A stretch of DNA of 64,000 bases from Verrucomicrobiota bacterium (GTDB lineage Bacteria > Verrucomicrobiota > Verrucomicrobiia > Limisphaerales > UBA9464), in NCBI GenBank assembly GCA_947454705.1, contig CANGKZ010000017.1, positions 33,317 through 97,316 of the forward strand, written 5' to 3'. Both the position numbers and the translations under genes were made by a program. Under the pieces are notes generated by a model, which saw nothing but the letters and a program-made list of their open reading frames with translations, ran no database searches and had not been told where the DNA came from. Of the stretch, positions 31,998 through 38,630 are shown one piece after another. The stretch's first letter is position 1; every line of letters starts with the position of its first letter.

Positions 31998-33578
31998 CTA
32001 CTGCGACGAAGCGGTGCCTGCGGAACAAATCGCCTCGGGAAACCCGGCACCCCGAAGCAGCTGTTCCAATTCTGGTACCGACGATTCCAGGCTCGCTGCG
32101 GCCCGGAAGAGCGGGGCGGTTTCCACCGGATGCCAACGGTCGCGACCCGGATCAAACCATCCCCCAACGTCCACGCGTGCCACCGTCCTTTGGATCCGTT
32201 CCACGAATCCCGGGGTCACGACTGCGTTCGGAGTTTCAACCGCCTCGCGTAACATTGCCGCGCTCTCGGGTCCAAATTGCGGATGGCCGTGCAAAAGAAA
32301 TCCCGGCGCCAGATGACCTCGACCCAGGCGACGTGCGGTTTCGGAATAGCTCGCCGCTGCGAAGTACAGCATGAGGAGAGTTGAAAAAGCCGCAGGACGC
32401 TCGAAGTGGGCCTGCAGTGCGCCGATCATTCGTCCCGCCGCGAGCAGGTCGGATTCGGTGGCGTGCTCGTGATGCGCGAGTGCCTCGGGATTGGGCAACT
32501 CGTCGCGCTCCAGCGCAGTGGCGATGCGTTCGATTCCGAGAAGGTTCAACGCGAATCCCGTGGAGAGCAGGGGATCGACAAACCCCATCGCCGAGGGAAG
32601 TCGCGTCCAGCGGGGGGAGGGTGCGATCGGCCCGCGGAACGACATCTTTCGCACATGCGTGAAGGGGCGGGTTGGACGCGCCCCGGCGAATTGCTCGGCC
32701 ACCGACGGGATCCGTTGCAGCAGCCGTTCCCAGGCCGCCGCGCCTTCCGATAGATTGAGCTCCGCGGCGAGCGACGGCAGCACGGAGACGCCAGCGCTGG
32801 TGATGCCCTGATTGAATCGGAGCACCCACATCCATCCTCCGGGAAACACGTGATGCAGGGCCGCGTCGTCGGCGGGAAACGGAACGCCTGATGCGGCCGG
32901 ATGCCGGGCGTCCCATCGATCCACTCCGGTGAAATGGGTGAACAACGCCTCGGCTTCGGACACGCCCGGGATCGGGAGTTCGCCCCAGGATTGATGCCGG
33001 TGCAGAAATCCCCGCGGTCCGCTGGCATCGATGAGAAACCGGGACCGAATCAAAACTGGGGCGCCAGTTCCATCGGTGCCGCGGAGGGTCACGCCCTCTT
33101 CGGTGGGGTCGAGGTGGGTGAGCTCCACCTGATCGCAATACTCCGCGCCGAGCGCCACGGCCTCCTGTTGGAAGAAGTGATCCACATCGGGCCGATACCA
33201 TTGGGTGTCGGCGATGGCATCGGTGGGACTGGCCGCCACAAGCAGTTCGTTGCGGAGTGCTGGATCCCACTGATGCGGCTGACCGAACCGATGGTGCAAA
33301 AAGGTGAACCCCCGTTTGAGTCCACCGGCGAGCTCCGGGCGTTCGCGTTGCCACGATCCCCATTTGGTGAGTGGAAGCAGCCGTGGGAGATCGAATCGAC
33401 GTGCGAGCGATTCGAGCAGCAGGTTGGAAAGGGGCGTGGTGGATTCGCCGATGGCGAAGCGGGGATGTCGATCGCGTTCGATCAGGATGACGGATCGTCC
33501 GAGCCGACGCGCGATCATCGCGATGAGGGAACCCCCAAACGCGGAACCAACGACGGCGATGTCGTAAACCCGGGACAC
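31998..33578 (-). CDS. Tryptophan-halogenase-like FAD-dependent oxidoreductase
   Basis: The 526-residue flavoprotein starts with an FAD-binding Rossmann motif (YDIAVVGSAFGGSLIAMIARRLGRSVILIER) followed by HPRFAIGESTTPLSNLLL, typical of the Trp-halogenase/geranylgeranyl-reductase branch. Further motifs are FLIDASGPRGFLHR and SAMGFVDPLLSTGFALNLLGIERI. The halogenase WxWxIP motif appears as WMWVLR, so halogenation is not assured; a monooxygenase or reductase on an unknown hydrophobic substrate is equally possible. The start is GTG. A duplicated palindromic element occupies its upstream region. Confidence 0.82.
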   Translation of the reverse strand: MSRVYDIAVVGSAFGGSLIAMIARRLGRSVILIERDRHPRFAIGESTTPLSNLLLESLARRFDLPRLLPLTKWGSWQRERPELAGGLKRGFTFLHHRFGQPHQWDPALRNELLVAASPTDAIADTQWYRPDVDHFFQQEAVALGAEYCDQVELTHLDPTEEGVTLRGTDGTGAPVLIRSRFLIDASGPRGFLHRHQSWGELPIPGVSEAEALFTHFTGVDRWDARHPAASGVPFPADDAALHHVFPGGWMWVLRFNQGITSAGVSVLPSLAAELNLSEGAAAWERLLQRIPSVAEQFAGARPTRPFTHVRKMSFRGPIAPSPRWTRLPSAMGFVDPLLSTGFALNLLGIERIATALERDELPNPEALAHHEHATESDLLAAGRMIGALQAHFERPAAFSTLLMLYFAAASYSETARRLGRGHLAPGFLLHGHPQFGPESAAMLREAVETPNAVVTPGFVERIQRTVARVDVGGWFDPGRDRWHPVETAPLFRAAASLESSVPELEQLLRGAGFPEAICSAGTASSQ

Positions 33579-33640
33579 GGCGCGAGTGTGTGGCGAAGCA
33601 AAATCGAAGGCGAGTCGAACACCGCGCTGGAGTTCGTGTA

Positions 33641-33816
33641 GCCGCCGACGGGAGGAGGCGGATCACCCGAAGGTTTGAAGTGGTCCCGATATTCTTGGGC
33701 GAGACAGGCACGGCGGAGGCGCAGCATTCTTGGTGAGACCGGGCAACCCCAATGGGACTGCGGTGTTCATTGGGCACCCGGATGATCCGCCTCGTTCCCT
33801 CGGCGGCTACGAGGGG
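33641..33816. repeat. 176-bp palindromic element, copy 1
   Basis: The element is bounded by 25-bp imperfect inverted arms (33641-33665 and 33783-33807, 22 of 25 matching). The interior also occurs, with few changes, in copy 2. It is a MITE-like or REP-like unit with no room for a transposase. Confidence 0.88.
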
Positions 33817-33864
33817 ATGGGGACTCATGAGTTCGGCGGCGGATTGGAGGAACGAGTTTTCGCT

Positions 33865-34040
33865 GCCGCCGACGGGAGGCGGCGGATCACCCGAAGGTTT
33901 GAAGTGGGCCCGATACTCTTGGGCGAGCCAGGCACGGCGGAGGCGCAGCATTCTTGGTGAGTCCAGGCAACCCCAATGGGAGTGCGGTGTTCATCGGGCA
34001 CCCGGATGATCCGCCTCGTTCCCTCGGCGGCTACGAGGGG
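33865..34040. repeat. 176-bp palindromic element, copy 2
   Basis: This is a direct repeat of copy 1 at the same length, with inverted arms at 33865-33889 and 34007-34031. The two copies are 48 bp apart and fill most of the 515-bp gap between the halogenase-like gene and rnhB. I see nothing else in that gap. Confidence 0.88.
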
Positions 34041-34093
34041 AGGGGCGAGGATCCGAGTTGCCTTGGGTCGGTGGGAAGCGCGAGGTTGCCGCG

Positions 34094-34753
34094 GTGAGCG
34101 GTAAACAGATCGACCGGTTTCAGCACGAGCGCGAACTCGCGTCGCGCGGGATCGTGCGCATCGCCGGCGTGGACGAGGCCGGCCGGGGCCCACTCGCCGG
34201 TCCAGTGGTGGCTGCTGCGGTCATTTTTCCCGCGGCCTGGTTCACGGACGGAATCCCGGAGGTGTTCCGTTCCCTCAATGATTCCAAACAGCTTTCGGAA
34301 TTGCAGCGGGAGTTGTTCTTCGAGCAATTGACCACGCATGCCGACGTGGAGTTCGCCATCGCTGAATCCGCACCGGCCGAGATCGATTCGATCAACATTC
34401 TCCAGGCCACCCACCGGGCCATGAACAGTGCGCTTGCGGCGCTCAAGCCAGCACCCAAGCACGTGCTGGTGGACGGACTCGCGGTGAAGTCGATGCGCCT
34501 CCCTCAGACCCCGCTCGTGAAAGGGGATTCGCGAAGCTATTCCATCGCGGCAGCGAGCGTTCTGGCGAAGGTGACGCGGGATCGCATTCTGGTCGAAGCC
34601 GAGGCGCGCTGGCCGGGATACGGCTTCGCACGTCACAAGGGCTATCCCACCGCGGAACATCTCGCCGCGATCGAGAAGCTGGGGCCGTGTCCGATTCACC
34701 GTCGGAGCTTTGCCCCGTTGCGACAGCCCGAGCCGGACTTGTTTTCCCGATGA
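34094..34753 (+). CDS. rnhB: Ribonuclease HII
   Basis: The 219-residue protein has the RNase HII active-site set: VDEAGRGPLAGPVVAAAV (Asp-Glu), NDSKQLSELQRE, HVLVDGLAV (Asp) and YSIAAASVLAKVTRDRIL (Asp), plus the C-terminal HKGYPTAEHLAAIEKLGPCPIHRRSFAPL. It removes ribonucleotides and RNA primers from DNA in the cytoplasm. I chose the GTG at 34094 because GAGG lies 8 bp upstream; a TTG at 34058 is the alternative. Its stop overlaps the yraN start by ATGA, a common gene order in bacteria. Confidence 0.95.
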   Translation: MSGKQIDRFQHERELASRGIVRIAGVDEAGRGPLAGPVVAAAVIFPAAWFTDGIPEVFRSLNDSKQLSELQRELFFEQLTTHADVEFAIAESAPAEIDSINILQATHRAMNSALAALKPAPKHVLVDGLAVKSMRLPQTPLVKGDSRSYSIAAASVLAKVTRDRILVEAEARWPGYGFARHKGYPTAEHLAAIEKLGPCPIHRRSFAPLRQPEPDLFSR

Positions 34754-35172
34754 GCTGGTTCTCGTGGTTCACGCGCTGGATGCCGGGGTCGCATCGAAGC
34801 GACGAGCCCGAGCCCGAGCATTTGCGCCGGGGCCGATTGGGCGAGGATGCGGCGGCCGCGGAACTTCGACGTCGAGGATGTTCGATTCTCACCAAGAATT
34901 TTCGCGGGCCGCGCGGGGAGTTGGATCTCGTGGTTCGCGACGGAGACTTTCTTGTCTTCGTGGAGGTGAAGACCCGTTCTTCCGAGGCGTGGGTTCGTCC
35001 TGCGGCCGCGGTGAATGCGGCAAAGCGACGCCGTCTGGTGCTCACGGCGCAGCACTACCTGCGTCAGCTTGAGGATCCCTGCGTGAAGTGGCGGTTCGAT
35101 GTGGTGGAAGTGCTGCTTGAGGACGGCCGGGTCCGCGAGGTGCGCGTCCTGGTGAACGCGTTCCATCACTGA
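34750..35172 (+). CDS. yraN: UPF0102/YraN family endonuclease-like protein
   Basis: The 140-residue protein has the YraN signature: LRRGRLGEDAAAAELRRRG, ILTKNFRGPRGELDLVVRDGDFLVFVEVKTRSSEAW, and VNAAKRRRLVLTAQHYL. The GELDLV...VFVEVKTR core is the PD-(D/E)XK nuclease-fold motif shared with Holliday-junction resolvases. The role in vivo is unsettled. It is translationally coupled to rnhB. A short hydrophobic Trp/Phe-rich N terminus (MSWFSWFTRW) precedes the domain. Confidence 0.92.
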   Translation: MSWFSWFTRWMPGSHRSDEPEPEHLRRGRLGEDAAAAELRRRGCSILTKNFRGPRGELDLVVRDGDFLVFVEVKTRSSEAWVRPAAAVNAAKRRRLVLTAQHYLRQLEDPCVKWRFDVVEVLLEDGRVREVRVLVNAFHH

Positions 35173-35202
35173 CCCGGCCCATTCCTGGTACGTGCCGATG
35201 GT

Positions 35203-37371
35203 TCAGAAGTGCAGGCTGGCGGAGCCGAACACGCCGAAGCGCGCGCCGTATTGCGAGGCATTCACGCCAATGCCGGATCCGTCCCGCAGCAGATAACGGG
35301 AGTCGGCGAGGTTCACCGTTTCCACGCGCAGTTTCAGCATGCGGTGCGATTCGAGGGGAATTCGATGTTCCACCCCGAGATTGACCGTGGCGTATTCCGG
35401 CACGGTGGCCCCGTTGGGAATCGTTTGGCCGGTGGGCAGGTCGAGGTCGCGCCGGAGTCCGCTGCCGTACAGGGCATCGACAAACACCCGCGTGCGGCCC
35501 CATCCGTAGGCGGCGCCGGTGGACATCGTGACCCGCTGGTCGTGATCGAGCGCGGCCCAGTGGTTCTTCAGGTAGGCGAGGTCATCGGCGCCGAAGAAGA
35601 ATTCACCCGACATGACCTCGCGTCCGCGCGCCTGCGAGAGCGCCACGTTGGCGAAGGCGCTGAACCCGCCTCGGTTGAAGCTGAGGGTCCATTCGATTCC
35701 GGTGATGCGGCCTTCCCGATAATTGAACGGCGCGGGAATGAGGGTGGGGCCAAAGAAACCGTCATCGAGCTGGTTGCGGGCGATCTTGGCGTAGGCGTCC
35801 ACCCCGAGGGTGAGTTCCGCCGTCACGGCGTGGGAGATGCCCACATCGAACGAGTGCATCCGTTCGGCGCGCACCGGGGACGAGGTGAGGATTTCGGCCG
35901 CGTTGGAGGTGTTGACGAACTGGGTCAGGGCATCGGTCCGGATGCGATCCATCGGGGGCGGCGTGAAGTAGCGCGCGTAGCCGAGGTGGAGTGTGGTGGT
36001 GGGGAGCGCTTCCCAAACCAGGTTGGCCCGGGGCGAGAATTGATTCTCGGTGGTGCCAGTGTCCGCGATGTCGAAACGTCCGCCGTAGTTGAAGGTGACT
36101 CCGCGAACGATCTTCCATTCGTCCTGGAGATACACCCCGCCCATTCCGCCAGTGCGGGAGTTCGAGCTGGCGATGTCGTAGGCGCTTCCCACCGCGTTCC
36201 CCGCTGCGTCGAGGGCGAACACCGAAGTCAGCGAATCCGTCTCGGTGTGCTGCCCGATGTAGGTCGCGCCGGCGCGGAGGATGTGGGATTCGGTGAGCTC
36301 GTATCGGGCGTCGAATTCGAGTCCGCCCGAAAGAATCCGGCGGTCCACCGAAGCCGCTACACCGTCGAAATAAAGATCCCCGGTGCGGTCGGGTTTGAAC
36401 TCGATGCCGCTGGTGCGGACGAATCCGGCCACCTGCAGATCGAACCGTTCGGCCGATTTCTGATAGGCCAGCACGGCATAGCCATTTCGCTCAAACTGGT
36501 TTTCGTCCAGATGCGCGGAGCTCGGGGCCGGACCGCTGATGGGAAAGGGATTTCCGGCCGGATCGGATCCCGCGGGATGGTTGGGGACGTTGGGGATTTG
36601 GAAGTCCGCAGCGAATCCGGAGACGATCCAGCTGAGCCGGCTGGATTCATCGAGCAGGTAGGAGAAGTAGCCGAAGCCCCGGTATTGGTTCGATTCATCA
36701 TGAAGCGCGGTCGCGGAATCCGTGGGATTCTCCAGCCCCAGCCCGGTGTGGGAATAGCTGGTGGTGACGTAGTAGTTCAGTGCGCCGCGGGTGCCGCCGT
36801 ATTCGAGGCTGGGACGGTAGGTGTCGTGACTGCCGCCGTGGATTCCCACCTCACCTCCCTGGACGAACGCGCCGCTGCGGGTGTGGATGTCCACCACTCC
36901 GGCGGTGCGGAATCCGTACTGCGCGGGGAGCGTGCCGGCGATCACCTGCATCTGATCCACGAACCGCGTGTCGAGCTCCTGACCGAATCCGCTGAGGCCC
37001 TCGGGCAGCAGCACATCATTGATCCGGTATTGCAGGTTCGCGTGTTCGCCGCGGAGGTGGATCTGACCGTAGGAATCCTGCGCTGCGCCCGGGGTTCGCA
37101 GCATGACTTCGTTGAACGGGCTGTTCGCGCCCTGGACCTGGTCGCCGATGCGGTCGGCCGAGACCTGGTAGGCGTTGGCTCCGAGGCTGGAGACGATCTG
37201 CTCGCGGGCGACGTCGAGTTTGCCGATCACGGTGGATTTCTCCATCACCACGGCATTGGTGGCGGATTCTCCCAACACCACCGGAAGCGGCAGTGCGAGG
37301 ACGGCGAGGATCGAAATGCGAAGCGGGGAATAACGGTCGGCTGAAGACGAACGGGAAGAATGCGGTTTCAT
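35203..37371 (-). CDS. TonB-dependent outer-membrane receptor
   Basis: The 722-residue protein has a signal peptide (ILAVLALPLPVVLGE), a plug domain (GANSPFNEVMLRTPGAAQDSYGQIHLRGEHANLQYRINDVLLPEG...VDQMQVIAGTLPAQYGFRTAGVVDIHTRSG) and a beta-barrel ending in SASLHF with the terminal Phe. Upstream on the same strand is a His-rich one-helix protein, preceded by a candidate Fur-family operator. This suggests uptake of a metal such as zinc, nickel or copper, or a metal complex (inference). No siderophore genes are near. Confidence 0.9.
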   Translation of the reverse strand: MKPHSSRSSSADRYSPLRISILAVLALPLPVVLGESATNAVVMEKSTVIGKLDVAREQIVSSLGANAYQVSADRIGDQVQGANSPFNEVMLRTPGAAQDSYGQIHLRGEHANLQYRINDVLLPEGLSGFGQELDTRFVDQMQVIAGTLPAQYGFRTAGVVDIHTRSGAFVQGGEVGIHGGSHDTYRPSLEYGGTRGALNYYVTTSYSHTGLGLENPTDSATALHDESNQYRGFGYFSYLLDESSRLSWIVSGFAADFQIPNVPNHPAGSDPAGNPFPISGPAPSSAHLDENQFERNGYAVLAYQKSAERFDLQVAGFVRTSGIEFKPDRTGDLYFDGVAASVDRRILSGGLEFDARYELTESHILRAGATYIGQHTETDSLTSVFALDAAGNAVGSAYDIASSNSRTGGMGGVYLQDEWKIVRGVTFNYGGRFDIADTGTTENQFSPRANLVWEALPTTTLHLGYARYFTPPPMDRIRTDALTQFVNTSNAAEILTSSPVRAERMHSFDVGISHAVTAELTLGVDAYAKIARNQLDDGFFGPTLIPAPFNYREGRITGIEWTLSFNRGGFSAFANVALSQARGREVMSGEFFFGADDLAYLKNHWAALDHDQRVTMSTGAAYGWGRTRVFVDALYGSGLRRDLDLPTGQTIPNGATVPEYATVNLGVEHRIPLESHRMLKLRVETVNLADSRYLLRDGSGIGVNASQYGARFGVFGSASLHF

Positions 37372-37476
37372 CGGAACAAGAGAGTGTAGAACGGACGTGG
37401 GGAACGGGGCCGCGGTGCAGCGGCCATGGATTCGGAAACCGGCCGGAATTCCCGTGGGAACCGCCGCCGGCGAAGG

Positions 37477-37494
37477 TGCCTCAAAAAAGAGGCA
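37477..37494. other. 6-bp inverted repeat with A6/T6 loop
   Basis: TGCCTC and GAGGCA flank six A residues in the 189-bp spacer between the small His-rich gene and the TonB receptor. It could be a weak attenuator or an operator half. It lacks a U-tract after the stem, so I do not call it a terminator. Confidence 0.35.
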
Positions 37495-37560
37495 TCCGGC
37501 GGGTCAAGCCGGGCCGAACCGCGTTCTGCGCCTGGGGGCGCGTCCGCACTCGAACTCCAC

Positions 37561-37917
37561 TCAATCCCGATGCCGGAATGGAGCGTGAACCGGAGGACCG
37601 CGCGTGGGGGCTGCACGGTCCAACTGAAGGGAAACTAATCGGGAAATCGGCGTCTCCACCGCGGGAGCCGCCATGCCGAGGACCACCACGGCCGCGAAGC
37701 CCGCAGTTAGGGCCTGGTCCACCGCGCCGGTGGCGAACAGATCGATCGCGCATCCCACCTCGGAGTGCGACGCATCGCCCGAAACATGGTGCAAATGCTC
37801 GTGCCACGCGGGGCTCAAGGCCACCGTGCTGCAGATCAACACCCACGCGCACAACCCCAGCGCCACGAGGGCGCGCCAGACCGATGGACGGTCGGAGGGA
37901 GAGTGGTGGTGTTGCAA
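37561..37917 (-). CDS. Small His-rich membrane protein upstream of TonB receptor
   Basis: The frame encodes about 118 residues: a His-rich N terminus, one hydrophobic helix (ALVALGLCAWVLICSTVAL), a His/Asp cluster (WHEHLHHVSGDASHSEVGCAI), and a second hydrophobic stretch (ALTAGFAAVVVLGMAA). I do not recognise a named family. The histidines suggest metal binding in the periplasm. The only start at the full length is TTG (37915-37917), inside the candidate operator; a GTG at 37866 would omit the N terminus. It probably heads the receptor operon. The reality of the gene rests on its composition and position. Confidence 0.55.
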   Translation of the reverse strand: MQHHHSPSDRPSVWRALVALGLCAWVLICSTVALSPAWHEHLHHVSGDASHSEVGCAIDLFATGAVDQALTAGFAAVVVLGMAAPAVETPISRLVSLQLDRAAPTRGPPVHAPFRHRD

Positions 37918-37928
37918 ATCGATTGCAA
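37912..37928. promoter_or_regulatory. Candidate Fur-family operator (TTGCAA-N5-TTGCAA)
   Basis: Two TTGCAA hexamers, each self-complementary, are separated by five bases. This is the arrangement described for the nickel regulator Nur of Streptomyces. It lies in the divergent region between the small His-rich gene/TonB receptor and the ECF sigma gene. The cognate regulator is not in the window. Confidence 0.45.
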
Positions 37929-38037
37929 AATAGGGGGTCGGGATTTGCGTTGGCAAGCAAAGGGTGATGGCTCGCGAAAAAAACTCTGCGATCCTTCTAA
38001 GGAAGTCCCGATCGGCCCGTTGATCCAACAGCACGGC

Positions 38038-38610
38038 ATGGAGTCCCACGACAGCATTACATCCCCACCCGGGGGCAGTTCGGATCCGGCAGACTGGATC
38101 CGTCAGGCCCTTCAGCGGCATGAGGTCGCATTGGTCCGTTACGCCCTGGGCATTACGGGCGACCTGGAGACGGCGCGGGATGTGGTTCAGGACACCTTCC
38201 TGAAGTTGTGCAGCCAGGATCCGGCATCGCTGGAAGGGCGGGTCGCCCCCTGGTTGTTCACGGTCTGTCGGAGGCGGGCGCTCGACGTGCTGCGAAAGGA
38301 TCATCGAATGACCCCGTTGAGTGATGTCGTCCTCGAGACGCAGCCGGATACCAATCCACCGCCGGACCAGGTGAGCGACACCCGCGAGCAAACCCACCAT
38401 GCGCTCCGTCTGTTGTCGCTCCTGCCGCTGAACCAGCGCGAGGTGGTGCGCCTGAAGTTTCAGAATCAGCTCAGCTACGAGGAGATCGCGGCGATCACCT
38501 CCCTCAGCGTGAGCAACGTGGGATTCCTCCTCCACACCGCACTCAAGACGCTGCGGTCCCGCATGGCGGAACTGGAATCCGGCACCCCGAACGCCGCCAC
38601 CCGTCCGTAA
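38038..38610 (+). CDS. ECF-family RNA polymerase sigma factor
   Basis: The 190-residue protein has sigma region 2 (LVRYALGITGDLETARDVVQDTFLKLCSQD and VAPWLFTVCRRRALDVLRKDHR) and region 4 (LLPLNQREVVRLKFQNQLSYEEIAAITSLSVSNVGFLLHTALKTLR). The next gene, 20 bp on, encodes an anti-sigma-like N terminus fused to a VWA domain, so sigma and its regulator appear to be one cotranscribed unit. The ATG at 38038 is the first in-frame ATG before region 2. Confidence 0.92.
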   Translation: MESHDSITSPPGGSSDPADWIRQALQRHEVALVRYALGITGDLETARDVVQDTFLKLCSQDPASLEGRVAPWLFTVCRRRALDVLRKDHRMTPLSDVVLETQPDTNPPPDQVSDTREQTHHALRLLSLLPLNQREVVRLKFQNQLSYEEIAAITSLSVSNVGFLLHTALKTLRSRMAELESGTPNAATRP

Positions 38611-38630
38611 ACCCCGTACCGATTCTGATC

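Noticed and set aside
32236..33951. 571-residue minus-strand frame overlapping the halogenase-like gene and repeat copy 1
   Set aside because: It runs through the palindromic element and out of frame with the clear flavoprotein. Its composition is Arg/Pro-rich low complexity.
35209..37344. 711-residue open frame opposite the TonB receptor
   Set aside because: It is a GC-driven shadow. The opposite strand has a full signal peptide, plug and barrel, and the antisense product has no recognisable motifs. The same applies to long antisense frames at 8137-9525, 21486-22706 and 45486-47876.
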